Below, in pieces: positions 43,709 through 53,328 of a DNA stretch of 64,000 nt. The stretch is from the NCBI RefSeq assembly GCF_009069125.1, contig NZ_CP042427.1, forward strand, positions 310,001 through 374,000, read 5' to 3'. Position 1 is the first letter of the stretch. Each line of letters opens with the position of its first letter. Source of the DNA: Buchnera aphidicola (Aphis fabae) (GTDB lineage Bacteria > Pseudomonadota > Gammaproteobacteria > Enterobacterales > Enterobacteriaceae). The notes beneath the pieces are model-generated. The model did not search any database. It was not told the DNA's origin and worked only from the letters and a program-made list of their open reading frames with translations. Position numbers and translations under genes: made by a program.

Positions 43709-44839
43709 ATGCTCAAATTACCTCCAATTAGTTTGTATATTCATATTCCTTGGTGCATTAAAAAATGTGGATATTGTGATTTTTATTCGTATGTTAGCAA
43801 AGAAATTATTCCAGAAGCAGAATATATTAAAAATTTACTAAAAGATTTAGAAAAGGATTTAAAATTAATATATACAAGAAAGATAAATAATATTTTTATT
43901 GGTGGAGGAACACCTAGTTTACTACATAATGAATCTATTAAAAATTTAATAAAAGGAATAAAAAAAAGAACACAGCTTTCTAAATTTTCAGAAATTACCA
44001 TAGAATCTAATCCAAAATTAATAGAATACAAAAATTTTAGAAATTATAAAAAATCAGGAATTAATCGATTTTCTTTAGGAATTCAAACATTTAATTCAAA
44101 TTTATTAAAAAAAATAGAACGTACATATAATAAAAAAGAAGCTATTAAAGCAATAAAAGAAATAAAAAAAATTAATAATAATTTTAATATAGATATTATG
44201 TATGGATTACCAGATCAATCATTAAATAATGTTTTATCAGATTTAAAAAACACTGTTAAATATAATCCAACACATATATCATGGTATCAATTAACAATAG
44301 AACCTAATACTTCTTTCTATGCAAAAAATTTACATTTACCTGATGAAAATATTATATTCAAAATGTTTAATCAAGGTGAAAAATTTTTAAAAAAATCAGG
44401 TTATATAAAATATGAAATATCTTCATACATGAAATCAAACTATAAATGTCAACATAATCTTAATTATTGGAATTTTGGAGATTATATTGGAATAGGATGT
44501 GGTGCGCATGGTAAAATCACTAAAATAAACGGAGATATTATTAGAACGGTTAAAAATAAAAATATTAATGAATTTATAAAAGGAAAATATTTAAACACTA
44601 AACAACTTATTTTAGAAAAAGATAAACCTTTTGAATATTTCATGAATACTTTTAGACTTCATCAACCTGTTTATAAAAAACATTTTCAAGAACGTACTAA
44701 TATTAGTATATCAGATATACAAAATAATATTAACAAAGCATTACAAAAAGAATATTTAATAGAAAACAAAGATTCTTGGGAAACAACAAAAAAAGGAAAA
44801 ATATTTCTTAATTCACTATTAAAAATTTTTTTAAATTAA
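43709..44839 (+). CDS. hemW: Radical SAM heme chaperone HemW
   Basis: Formerly called oxygen-independent coproporphyrinogen oxidase-like YggW. The 4Fe-4S/SAM motif is CIKKCGYC (Cys16, Cys20, Cys23), preceded by LYIHIPW, with IFIGGGTPSLL and RFSLGIQTFN following. The CxxxCxxC spacing and the HemW-type context (after yggS) favour heme chaperone over true HemN. Length 376 (E. coli 378). Ends 8 nt from the convergent trmB. Confidence 0.93.
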   Translation: MLKLPPISLYIHIPWCIKKCGYCDFYSYVSKEIIPEAEYIKNLLKDLEKDLKLIYTRKINNIFIGGGTPSLLHNESIKNLIKGIKKRTQLSKFSEITIESNPKLIEYKNFRNYKKSGINRFSLGIQTFNSNLLKKIERTYNKKEAIKAIKEIKKINNNFNIDIMYGLPDQSLNNVLSDLKNTVKYNPTHISWYQLTIEPNTSFYAKNLHLPDENIIFKMFNQGEKFLKKSGYIKYEISSYMKSNYKCQHNLNYWNFGDYIGIGCGAHGKITKINGDIIRTVKNKNINEFIKGKYLNTKQLILEKDKPFEYFMNTFRLHQPVYKKHFQERTNISISDIQNNINKALQKEYLIENKDSWETTKKGKIFLNSLLKIFLN

Positions 44840-44847
44840 GAACATAC

Positions 44848-45564
44848 TTAAAATTTAGACTGAAACATCAAATTAAAAATTTTTTTTTCTAATACATATG
44901 CTTTTTTTTCAAATTTAGTTTTTACATGAGGGACAAAATTTTCAATACAAGTATTTGTATGAGATAAATCTAAATAATTATCAATATTTTTTATTGTTTT
45001 TAATATATAAGAAGCATATTCTTGTGAATCAGTTTTAATATGTAAAATACCACCAAAAATTAATTTTTTTAAAATTTTTTTTAAAAAAATATATTGTATC
45101 ATTCTTCTTTTATGATGTCGTTTTTTAGGCCATGGATCAGGAAAAAAAATTTGTATTTTTGACAATGTATGATTGTCGATCATATTTTCAATTACTTCAA
45201 CTACATTGTAGTGTATAATTTTTAAATTTTCTAAATTAGAAATATAAGCAAAACGCAAACAAGAACCTATTCCTGATTGATATACTTCAACACCTAAAAA
45301 ATTTTGATCACAAGAATGAATTGCTGTTTGTACTAAAGATTCACCTGAGCCAAAACCAATATCTAAAACAATTGGATAATTATGTTTAAAAACTGATTTA
45401 AAATTTATAGGTTTTAATTGATAATTAATACCAAATAAAGACCAATATTCTTTAATTGATTTCAACTGGGATTTAGTTATTCGACCTTTTCGACATACAA
45501 AACTTTGATTTTGTCTTAAAAATATCCCGTTTTTATATTTAGGTGTTATAATATTGTTTTTCAT
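44848..45564 (-). CDS. trmB: tRNA (guanine-N7-)-methyltransferase
   Basis: Methylates G46 in tRNA variable loops with SAM. LDIGFGSGESLVQTA is the SAM-binding motif, NFLGVEVY the acidic motif, and IFFPDPWPKKRHHKRRMI the TrmB signature. Length 238 (E. coli 239). Divergent from mutY with 115 nt between, as in E. coli. Confidence 0.96.
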   Translation of the reverse strand: MKNNIITPKYKNGIFLRQNQSFVCRKGRITKSQLKSIKEYWSLFGINYQLKPINFKSVFKHNYPIVLDIGFGSGESLVQTAIHSCDQNFLGVEVYQSGIGSCLRFAYISNLENLKIIHYNVVEVIENMIDNHTLSKIQIFFPDPWPKKRHHKRRMIQYIFLKKILKKLIFGGILHIKTDSQEYASYILKTIKNIDNYLDLSHTNTCIENFVPHVKTKFEKKAYVLEKKIFNLMFQSKF

Positions 45565-45679
45565 ATTTCAGTAAATTATTGATTATAAAATATTTTATAA
45601 ATTAATACATTTATATTTTAACTTATTTTAAAAAAAATACATATATATTACTTTTTAACTAATAAATAGTTTTATTAAA

Positions 45680-46720
45680 ATGACATTTTATATTTTTTCA
45701 CAGTTAGTTCTAAACTGGTATCATTTAAATGGAAGAAAAAATCTTCCTTGGCAAAAAGATAAAACATTATATAAAGTTTGGATATCTGAAATAATGTTAC
45801 AACAAACTCAAGTAACAACTGTTATTCCATATTTTAATAAATTTATATCAAAATTTCCAAATTTAAATGCTTTAAATGATGGTACTTTAAATGACATTTT
45901 ATATTTATGGAGTGGACTGGGATATTATAACAGAGCTAAAAATATTTATGAAACAGCTAAAATCATAAAAAATAAATTTAACGGAAAATTTCCAAAAAAT
46001 ATTTTAGATTTAGTAAAATTACCAGGTATAGGAAAATCTACTGCAGGAGCTATTTTATCTTTTACATTAAACTATTTTTTTTCTATTTTAGATGGTAATG
46101 TCAAAAGAATTTTAATCCGATATTACGGAGTTTCTGGATGCTTAAAAAACACTAAAACCGAAAAAAAACTATGGAATCTAATAGAAAATGTAACTCCTAT
46201 TCATCACACTGGTGCTTTTAATCAAGGAATAATTGATATAGGTTCATTAATTTGTACTGCTAAAACACCTAAATGTAATATTTGTCCATTAAATATAAAA
46301 TGTACTGCTTATCAAGAAAAAGAATGGAAAAAATATTCTTTTCAAAACAATAAAAAAATAAAATTAACAAAAAAATACTGGTTTATCATAATTTATTTTA
46401 AAGATGAAATTTGGCTAAAAAAAAACACCATAAAAAATATTTGGAATAATTTATTTTGTTTTCCAAGTTTCGAAAAAAAAAATAAAGCCATACAATGGCT
46501 TAAAGAAAATAAAATTAATATTAAAAAATATAAAGAAATTAATTCATTTAATCATGAGTTTAGTCATTTTACAATACAAGCTACTCCAATATTAATAAAA
46601 TTATTTTTTAAACACAATTTTTTAGATATTAAAAAACAAGGAATTTGGTATAATTTAAGAAAACCTCAAAAAATAGGATTACCTAAATTAGTAGAAAAAA
46701 TCTTAAAATTATTAATATAA
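45680..46720 (+). CDS. mutY: Adenine DNA glycosylase MutY
   Basis: Removes A mispaired with 8-oxoG. Glu37 lies in EIMLQQTQ, the helix-hairpin-helix LPGIGKSTAGA precedes catalytic Asp138, and the 4Fe-4S ligands are Cys192, Cys199, Cys202 and Cys208, all at E. coli residue numbers. The C-terminal 8-oxoG recognition domain is present; 346 residues (E. coli 350). A 10-A tract (46473-46482) lies in frame in that domain. Followed by yggX. Confidence 0.97.
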   Translation: MTFYIFSQLVLNWYHLNGRKNLPWQKDKTLYKVWISEIMLQQTQVTTVIPYFNKFISKFPNLNALNDGTLNDILYLWSGLGYYNRAKNIYETAKIIKNKFNGKFPKNILDLVKLPGIGKSTAGAILSFTLNYFFSILDGNVKRILIRYYGVSGCLKNTKTEKKLWNLIENVTPIHHTGAFNQGIIDIGSLICTAKTPKCNICPLNIKCTAYQEKEWKKYSFQNNKKIKLTKKYWFIIIYFKDEIWLKKNTIKNIWNNLFCFPSFEKKNKAIQWLKENKINIKKYKEINSFNHEFSHFTIQATPILIKLFFKHNFLDIKKQGIWYNLRKPQKIGLPKLVEKILKLLI

Positions 46721-46749
46721 TTTGCTAATAAAAGGAAAAATTAAAATTA

Positions 46750-46989
46750 ATGTCTCGTAAAATTTTTTGTATATTTTTAAAAAAAGAATCTGAAGGTCAT
46801 GAATCCCCACCATATCCAGGAGAATTAGGAAAAAAAATATACCATAAAATATCTAAAAAAGCTTGGAAAAAATGGATAATACAACAAACTAAATTAATAA
46901 ATGAGAAAAAATTAAATATGATGAATCAAACAGATCAAAAAAAAATAGAAAAATATATGAAATTATTTTTATTTAAAAATATTGTTTAA
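46750..46989 (+). CDS. yggX: Probable Fe(2+)-trafficking protein YggX
   Basis: Small cytoplasmic protein protecting Fe-S enzymes from oxidative damage. [30 protein letters not shown] and [11 protein letters not shown] match E. coli YggX, including the conserved cysteine Cys7. The 79 residues lack about the last twelve of E. coli (91). It follows mutY, its usual partner, whose Fe-S cluster it may protect. Confidence 0.95.
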   Translation: MSRKIFCIFLKKESEGHESPPYPGELGKKIYHKISKKAWKKWIIQQTKLINEKKLNMMNQTDQKKIEKYMKLFLFKNIV

Positions 46990-47053
46990 AAATAAAAAAT
47001 ATATTTACTAAATCAAATTTACATTAAGTTCAACATATTAATTTACTAAAAAA

Positions 47054-47836
47054 GTGCTTATATTTGATTCTGGCATAGGTGGGATTTCTATATTAGAAAA
47101 TATTAAAAAAAATATTCCTAATATAAATTATATATATTTATTAGATAATGAAGGATTTCCTTATGGAGAAAAAAAAGAATCTTTTATTATTGAAAGAAGT
47201 ATTAAAATAATTAATATAATTAAAAAAATTTATCCAATTAAATTAGTTGTTATTGCTTGTAATACTGCAAGTACAATATCTTTAACTATATTAAAAAAAG
47301 CTTTTAATATTCCTATTATTGGGGTTTTACCTTTATTAGATAAAGCAACTAAAGTTACAAAAAACAATAATATTGGTTTTATAGCAACTAAAGCTACAGT
47401 AAAAAGTTTATATATTAAAAAAATTATTGCTAAATATACACATCATCAAAATATACAAATAATAGCTACAAATCAACTAGCAAAAATTGCTGAAAAAAAA
47501 ATTAAAAAACTATCAATTTCTAGTTTAGAACTAAAAAAAATTTTTCATTCCTGGATTATACTTTCAGAACAACCTGATACAATATATCTAGGATGTACCC
47601 ATTTTTCATTTTTAAAAAATGAAATTCAAAATATTTTTTATCAACCAATTATTTTTTTAGATTCTCATGAAAATGTTTCTAAAATAGTTCAAAAACATTT
47701 TTTAAAAAATAAAAAAAAACAAAATATAAAAAAAAATATTTTTTTATATTCAAAGTATAACAAAGAATTTCATAAATTATTTTGGATCTTAAAAAAATAT
47801 CAATTTAGTTGTATTAAAGAAATTAATCTAAATTAA
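47054..47836 (+). CDS. murI: Glutamate racemase
   Basis: Makes D-glutamate for peptidoglycan. FDSGIGG (4-10) has the catalytic aspartate region, ACNTAST the first cysteine and LGCTHF the second. GTG start at 47054: a stop lies five codons upstream and the family core begins at once. The 260 residues lack the N-terminal extension of E. coli MurI. Two 9-A runs near the 3' end are in frame. Its end overlaps convergent sbcB by 14 nt. Confidence 0.94.
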   Translation: MLIFDSGIGGISILENIKKNIPNINYIYLLDNEGFPYGEKKESFIIERSIKIINIIKKIYPIKLVVIACNTASTISLTILKKAFNIPIIGVLPLLDKATKVTKNNNIGFIATKATVKSLYIKKIIAKYTHHQNIQIIATNQLAKIAEKKIKKLSISSLELKKIFHSWIILSEQPDTIYLGCTHFSFLKNEIQNIFYQPIIFLDSHENVSKIVQKHFLKNKKKQNIKKNIFLYSKYNKEFHKLFWILKKYQFSCIKEINLN

Positions 47837-49283
47837 TTTTTTGATAAAATAAAGTTTTATATTTTTTAAAAATATATTTTAATAGTTTATTTAATAAACT
47901 TACTTTTTCTGCATCAGAAGAAAATTCTTCTAAAAGACTTTCAATCTTGTTTATATATGCTTTCAAAATACACCGATCAAAAACTTTCAAACAATGATTA
48001 AACCAAATTTTTTTTTCATTAGTATTTAATAAAAACATAAAATTACGAGCTTTATATCGAAAAAAGAGTTCGTTTAAACGTATATCTTGAAAATCTAATT
48101 TAATATTTTTTAAATTCATCGGTTTAGTATTACTAATTTTTTTTATTAATTGTTTATCTTTCACATTAAAAAAACTATGATAGATTTTCAAATCTACATT
48201 TGAAATTTCTTGAAATATATTTTTTTTAGAAAAAAAATGTTTTATATAATTTATTATAAAATAATTTGATTTAATTAAATTTATTTTGTCATTAATGTAA
48301 AAATCTTTTACTTTTAATCTTTCAATATCTTCTATTCGAATAAACTGAATAGGAACTAATACAGGACAACGATTCAAATATATTAGTACTATTCCTAAAT
48401 CAAAGAAATTTTTATTACTTATATCTTGATAGTGTTTTTTTTTAAAAAAATTAATCAACTTTTTAATATCTTTAAATAAATCTATTGCAATTAATATATT
48501 GCTATTATATTTATCCCAAAATAAAGGTAATATAAAACTCATATTATTACGTAGAGCACTAAAATAACTAGAAATATAAAGTATAGGTTGAAAACTGTCT
48601 AAATTAATTAATTTATATAATTCATTTTTTTTCCGATATTTAAAAAAAAAGTCAAATAATTTTGGTTGTTGTGTTTTTACTAATTTTGCTAATTCAATAG
48701 TAGCATAGACATCAGCAGTCGCATCATGAGCATTATAATGAAATATATTATTTTCTTGAGTTAAATCAGATAATTTAAAAACAGGTAAACCAAGATTATT
48801 TTTAGGCCATTTAATACCATTAGGTCTTAAAAGATAACATACTCTCATAATATTTAATAAATCCCAACGGGAATTATTGTTTTTCCAACTCCATTCATAT
48901 GGATCTAAAAAATTGCGATAAAATATATTTCTTGTAATTTCGTCATCAAAAGTAATATTATTATAACCTACTATACAAGTATTAGGTTGAATTAAAATAT
49001 TATATATTTTTCTAGAAAATTCATATTCATTAGTACCATATTTAAACGTATACTGTGGAGTAATTTTAGTTATTAAAACAGAATATGGTTCTGGTAAATA
49101 ATCATCTGATGGAAAACAATAAAAACATTTTGGTTCTTCAATAATATTTAAATTTTCATCTGTTCTAATAGATGCAAATTGAGCTGGTTTATCTAATGAT
49201 GTATGTGTTCCAAAAGTTTCATAATCATAAAATAATAAAGTAAATTGATTTTTTTGAGAAAAAAAATTTTTATGTTTGTCCAT
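47823..49283 (-). CDS. sbcB: Exodeoxyribonuclease I
   Basis: 3'-5' single-strand DNA exonuclease of the DnaQ fold. Catalytic FYDYETFGTHTSLDKPAQFA begins at residue 18 with Asp20 and Glu22; NITFDDEITRN and YNAHDATADVYATIEL hold the other acidic residues. Length 486 (E. coli 475), with AT-driven lysine and asparagine enrichment in the C-terminal half. Retained exonuclease in a repair-poor genome. Overlaps the end of murI. Confidence 0.94.
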   Translation of the reverse strand: MDKHKNFFSQKNQFTLLFYDYETFGTHTSLDKPAQFASIRTDENLNIIEEPKCFYCFPSDDYLPEPYSVLITKITPQYTFKYGTNEYEFSRKIYNILIQPNTCIVGYNNITFDDEITRNIFYRNFLDPYEWSWKNNNSRWDLLNIMRVCYLLRPNGIKWPKNNLGLPVFKLSDLTQENNIFHYNAHDATADVYATIELAKLVKTQQPKLFDFFFKYRKKNELYKLINLDSFQPILYISSYFSALRNNMSFILPLFWDKYNSNILIAIDLFKDIKKLINFFKKKHYQDISNKNFFDLGIVLIYLNRCPVLVPIQFIRIEDIERLKVKDFYINDKINLIKSNYFIINYIKHFFSKKNIFQEISNVDLKIYHSFFNVKDKQLIKKISNTKPMNLKNIKLDFQDIRLNELFFRYKARNFMFLLNTNEKKIWFNHCLKVFDRCILKAYINKIESLLEEFSSDAEKVSLLNKLLKYIFKKYKTLFYQKINLD

Positions 49284-49659
49284 TATATAATCTTAATAAT
49301 TTAAATAATTAAATTTCTAAAAAAATTTTTTTTAAATAATTAGATATAAATTGTATTAAAAGAAATTTTTATAAAGATTCTAAGTACTATCAATATAAAA
49401 AATTAAATATATATTAGATTTTACACATAAATTTAAAAGAAAAAATAAAATAAAACATGAAATCTTTGATTATGTAAAAAAGAATTATATAAAAAATATA
49501 ATTAAAAAAGAATATTATTACTTTTGAAATTTAAAATAATATATTATATCAGATATGGATTATGAGGAAATTAAAAAATAATTTTTATAATAAAATTAAG
49601 AAATAACTAAATTTTTGTAATTACATTAATAACTAATAAAAAGAGTATATAAAATTTTT
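49284..49659. other. Gene-free spacer between sbcB and tRNA-Asn
   Basis: 376 nt of AT-rich sequence with no credible open frame on either strand. It contains the sbcB upstream region (minus strand) and whatever terminates tRNA-Asn; I cannot pick out a confident hairpin. Confidence 0.5.
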
Positions 49660-49732
49660 CTCCCCTGACTGGGCTCGAACCAGTGACATACGGATTAACA
49701 GTCCGCCGTTCTACCAACTGAACTACAGAGGA
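49660..49732 (-). tRNA. asnT: tRNA-Asn (anticodon GTT)
   Basis: The minus strand reads TCCTCTGTAGTTCAGTTGG, an anticodon loop with GTT in GGACTGTTAATCC, and ends CAGGGGA with discriminator G. It nearly equals E. coli tRNA-Asn. CCA is not encoded. Confidence 0.97.
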
Positions 49733-49741
49733 ATACTAATA

Positions 49742-49770
49742 TATATATCAAAAATTTATATATCTGTCAA
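49742..49770 (-). promoter_or_regulatory. tRNA-Asn promoter
   Basis: A perfect -35 TTGACA (49770-49765) and -10 TATATA (49747-49742) are spaced by 17 bp on the minus strand. Transcription would begin about 3 nt before the mature tRNA 5' end, giving almost no leader. Confidence 0.7.
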
Positions 49771-49867
49771 ATATATATATAAAATTAAAAATTAACTATA
49801 AAATTTTTAAAAGAAGTCTAGATTATTATAAGAAATTCATTTATAGTACAAGATATAAAAATATTAA

Positions 49868-49940
49868 GGCCCTTTAGCTCAGTGGTTAGAGCAGGCGACT
49901 CATAATCGCTTGGTCGCTGGTTCAAATCCAGCAAGGGCCA
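49868..49940 (+). tRNA. ileX: tRNA-Ile2 (CAT anticodon, lysidine type)
   Basis: GGCCCTT pairs with AAGGGCC, discriminator A. The anticodon loop in GACTCATAATCG gives CAT. The whole body (TTAGCTCAGTGGTTAGAGCA, then GGCGACTCATAATCGCTTGG) matches E. coli tRNA-Ile(CAU), not elongator Met, so it should decode AUA after TilS converts C34 to lysidine. CCA is not encoded. Divergent from tRNA-Asn. Confidence 0.9.
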
Positions 49941-50023
49941 TAAAAAATTATAAAATAAAAAATATTTTCATATATTTATAAAAATATTAACTAAATTTTT
50001 ACCATTAATTAGGATTTGATTTG

Positions 50024-50667
50024 ATGGAATGGAAAAAAGAATTTATTGAATTTCTTTTAAAAAAAAAGTCTTAAATTTTGGCACATTTATACTAAAATCT
50101 GGACGAATCAGTCCTTACTTTTTTAACTCAGGACTATTATCAACGGGTAAAGATACTGCTAAAATTGGATTATTTTACGCACGTGCAATAATGGATTTAA
50201 ATATTAAGTTTGATGTATTATTTGGACCTGCTTATAAAGGAATTCCTATTGTAGTTTCTACTTCAATCGCATTAAAAAATCAATATAATTTAAATATTCC
50301 ATATTCTTTTAATAGAAAAGAAGAAAAAAAATATGGAGAAAAAGGAGAATTGATAGGTGGAAATATAAAAAATAAAAAAATTATTATTTTAGATGATGTA
50401 ATAACATCAGGAATGTCAATAAATCATTCAATTAAAATAATTGAAAAAGAAAATTCTAAAATATCTTCGATTTTCGTTCTACTTGACAGAAAAGAAAAAA
50501 GAGAAAGTAACTTACATAAAATTAATTATCTAAATAAACAAAAAACTCATAAAATTAACTCTATCATTACAATTAATGATTTAATTATTTATCTTTCAAA
50601 AAAAGACAAATTAAAAAAATACGCTAATAAATTAATAGAATATCATGAAGAACATGGAACTTTTTAA
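50024..50667 (+). pseudogene. pyrE: Orotate phosphoribosyltransferase, frameshifted at a 9-A tract (probably expressed by slippage)
   Basis: Converts orotate and PRPP to OMP in pyrimidine synthesis. From ATG 50024 the frame reads MEWKKEFIEFLLKKKS and stops. One added A in the nine-A run (50059-50067) continues it as VLNFGTFILKSGRISPYFFN and on through DVLFGPAYKG, RKEEKKYGEKGELIGG and IILDDVITSG (PRPP motif) to 50667. That gives 214 residues against 213 in E. coli, with matching spacing at the junction (E. coli FIEFALNKQVLKFG). No second lesion. An in-frame ATG at 50191 would skip residues needed for catalysis. Neighbour of dut, as in E. coli. Confidence 0.9.
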
Positions 50668-50678
50668 AAGTTTAGTAT

Positions 50679-51152
50679 TTATATTCCAGAATGACCAAAT
50701 CCACTTTTAAAACGAGTAGTTTTTTTAAATTTTTTTACTACAGTGAATATAGGACGAATAATTGGAACAAATACTATTTGCGCGATTCGATTATTAGGAT
50801 AAATACAAAAATCTTTTATGCTTCTATTCCATAATGAAACCATTAATTCCCCTTGATAATCTGAATCAATTAAACCGACTAAATTACCTAAAACAATACC
50901 ATCTTTATGACCTAATCCAGAACGAGGTAAAATTAAAGCAGTAATATAAGGATTTTCAATATATATTGAAATTCCAGTTGGAATTAAAATAACTTCTTTA
51001 GAAGGTAAAATTATTTTTTTACTTATACATGCTTTAAGATCTAATGCAGAAGAACCAGAAGTAGCATATTCAGGCAAAAAAGTATCATTATTTTTAATTT
51101 CAGAACTTAAAAATTTAATTTGAATTTGAATTTGATTTGTATTCATAATCAT
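50679..51152 (-). CDS. dut: dUTP diphosphatase
   Basis: Hydrolyses dUTP to dUMP, keeping uracil out of DNA. All five trimeric dUTPase motifs are visible: SGSSALDLKA, PRSGLGHKDGI, GLIDSDYQGE, NRIAQIVFVP and the C-terminal SGFGHSG. Length 157; starting at the second ATG (51146) would give 155, closer to E. coli (151). Convergent with pyrE. Confidence 0.96.
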   Translation of the reverse strand: MIMNTNQIQIQIKFLSSEIKNNDTFLPEYATSGSSALDLKACISKKIILPSKEVILIPTGISIYIENPYITALILPRSGLGHKDGIVLGNLVGLIDSDYQGELMVSLWNRSIKDFCIYPNNRIAQIVFVPIIRPIFTVVKKFKKTTRFKSGFGHSGI

Positions 51153-51180
51153 TAATGTACTATTAAAATATATTTTAAAA

Positions 51181-51933
51181 TTATGATAAAACTAAAAAAT
51201 CTGAATTGGTTAAAGATCTTCTAGAAAGCAAAGAATAATTTAAATCTTTTTTTTCATTATATGTTATGACTTTTCCTCCTGCAGCTGTAACAATCGCATG
51301 CCCCGCTGCAGTATCCCAAATATATGTTTGTCCAAATCTTGGATAAACTTGTGCTTTTCCTTCTGCTATATAACAAAATTTCAGCGATGAACCTAGTTTT
51401 TTTATTGTATACTTTTTTTCTGTTTTATTTAAAAAATCATGTAGTTTTTCATTGGGGTGTGAACGACTAATAATAAATTTTGGTATATTAGATTGGACTA
51501 CAGAAATTTTTTCTTTATATCCTAATGAATTTATTTTCCAAGATTTTTGTTTATAAGCGTAATATAAAGTATTAAAATAAGGAGCATATATAACACCTAA
51601 TATAGGTATACCATATTCAATTAAACTAATATTAACTGTAAATTCACCATTTTTTTTTAAAAACTCTTTAGTTCCATCTAATGGATCAATTAACCAATAA
51701 ATATTCCAATTTTTATTATATTTAAAATTATTTACATCTTCTTCCGATAATATTGGAATATTAGGAGTAATAGTAACTAAGCCGTTTTTAATAATTTTAT
51801 TAGCAATTTTATCTGCATTAGTCACAGGACTTGTATCAAATTTATAAGAAATATCTATTAATTTATCAGAATAATAAACTTTCATAATAGCAGCTCCAGC
51901 ATTACGAGCTATCTTGCAAATTTCTCTCAACAT
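51181..51933 (-). CDS. cysQ: 3'(2'),5'-bisphosphate nucleotidase CysQ
   Basis: Removes the 3'-phosphate of PAP produced in sulfate assimilation. Inositol-monophosphatase-fold metal motifs: SEEDVNNF, WLIDPLDGTKEFLKKNGEF and WDTAAGHAIVTAAGG. Length 250 (E. coli 246). It supports sulfate reduction to cysteine; it lies 28 nt before dut and after rplI. Confidence 0.94.
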   Translation of the reverse strand: MLREICKIARNAGAAIMKVYYSDKLIDISYKFDTSPVTNADKIANKIIKNGLVTITPNIPILSEEDVNNFKYNKNWNIYWLIDPLDGTKEFLKKNGEFTVNISLIEYGIPILGVIYAPYFNTLYYAYKQKSWKINSLGYKEKISVVQSNIPKFIISRSHPNEKLHDFLNKTEKKYTIKKLGSSLKFCYIAEGKAQVYPRFGQTYIWDTAAGHAIVTAAGGKVITYNEKKDLNYSLLSRRSLTNSDFLVLS

Positions 51934-51955
51934 CTAACACCATTCTAAAAATAAA

Positions 51956-52408
51956 TTATTTTTTAGCAATTATATTAACTACAAAATATTCATATACTTC
52001 ACTATGTGGTTGAAAAATTACTTTATGTTCTCCTACATAACGTAATAACCCATTTGGTAATTTTATTTCTTTTTTATGAATTTTTATACCTATTTGAGAC
52101 ATTTCTTTAATAATATCTCTAATACCTACAGAACCAAATATTTTATTTTCTTTTCCAACTTTTGAAGGAATAGTTATAGATTTTATTTGTCTTACTTTTT
52201 CAGCACGAGATTTAGCAAAAAGTAATTCACTAATGTTTTTTTCTTTTAATTTAACTTGTTGAGCCTCAAAAGATTTAATATTTTTTTTATCAGCTAAAAT
52301 AGCCTTTCCTTGAGGAATTAAATAATTTCTAGCATAACCTGATTTAACTTTAACAATTTTACCAGAATCACCTAGTTTATTAACTTTTAACAAAAGAATT
52401 ACTTCCAT
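51956..52408 (-). CDS. rplI: 50S ribosomal protein L9
   Basis: Two-domain protein at the L1 stalk base. MEVILLLKVNKLGDSGKIVK and GYARNYLIPQGKA form the N-domain; a long helix leads to the C-domain with KIFGSVGIRDI. Length 150 (E. coli 149). Third of rpsF-rpsR-rplI. Confidence 0.97.
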   Translation of the reverse strand: MEVILLLKVNKLGDSGKIVKVKSGYARNYLIPQGKAILADKKNIKSFEAQQVKLKEKNISELLFAKSRAEKVRQIKSITIPSKVGKENKIFGSVGIRDIIKEMSQIGIKIHKKEIKLPNGLLRYVGEHKVIFQPHSEVYEYFVVNIIAKK

Positions 52409-52456
52409 TATTTATTATTCTCTTTTAAATTTAAAAATATAATAATTAATTTTCTA

Positions 52457-52696
<240 letters not shown>

Positions 52697-52789
52697 TTAA
52701 AATTAAAAATAAAATGCTTTTTAAATTTATATATATTTTAAAAAATTTTATAAAAAATATTTAAGTAAAAATAAATTACTTTTCAATAA

Positions 52790-53131
52790 TTATTTTTTTT
52801 CTTTTTTTTCTTCTTTTAACTTGATTATAGGAGATGCTTCATGAATTGCTTTTTTAACTGATATAATCATATTTCTAATAATTGCAATATTAAAACGAAA
52901 ATCTGTTTCTAATAAATCAATAACTTTAGGATAAGCTTCTATATTAATAAGAATATAATGTGCTTTATGTAATTTATTAATAGAATATGCTAATTGTCTT
53001 CTACCCCAATCTTCTAAACGATGTATAGTTCCTGAATTATCAAGAATTATTTTTTTATATTTTTCAATTATTGTACTAATTTTATCGCTATAGTCAGGAT
53101 GAACTATAAAAATTATTTCGTAATGACGCAC
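52790..53131 (-). CDS. rpsF: 30S ribosomal protein S6
   Basis: Binds S18 on the platform. [18 protein letters not shown] and [20 protein letters not shown] identify it. Length 113 against 131 or more in E. coli: the acidic C-terminal tail that RimK extends with glutamate is replaced by a short lysine-rich end (EEKKEKK). Confidence 0.96.
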   Translation of the reverse strand: MRHYEIIFIVHPDYSDKISTIIEKYKKIILDNSGTIHRLEDWGRRQLAYSINKLHKAHYILINIEAYPKVIDLLETDFRFNIAIIRNMIISVKKAIHEASPIIKLKEEKKEKK

Positions 53132-53184
53132 AAAATGCTCCTTTTGGATTTTTTCATTTCCTAGATTATAAAAAAATTATAAAA

Positions 53185-53218
53185 AATAGTAGCTATTTCA
53201 AGGAAACAAGGAACTATT
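53185..53218 (-). promoter_or_regulatory. Possible rpsF leader hairpin
   Basis: AATAGT and ACTATT form a 6-bp stem (minus strand 53218-53213 with 53190-53185) about 55 nt before rpsF, followed by TTTTTTAT; AAGGAA direct repeats lie in the loop. In E. coli S6-S18 bind this leader, but the stem here is too short to claim the same. Confidence 0.25.
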
Positions 53219-53328
53219 ATAAAATTATAGCTATTTTAAATACATGGTATTTGAATTTAATAAAAAAATCAATTAAATTTGGTTTGATAAAAAATATAAA
53301 AAAATAAAATTTTTAAGAATTAACTTAA

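Noticed and set aside
50191-50667. pyrE as a naturally short protein starting at 50191
   Set aside because: The upstream 167 nt encode the conserved PyrE N-terminus in the same frame after one A is added, so this is an internal methionine.
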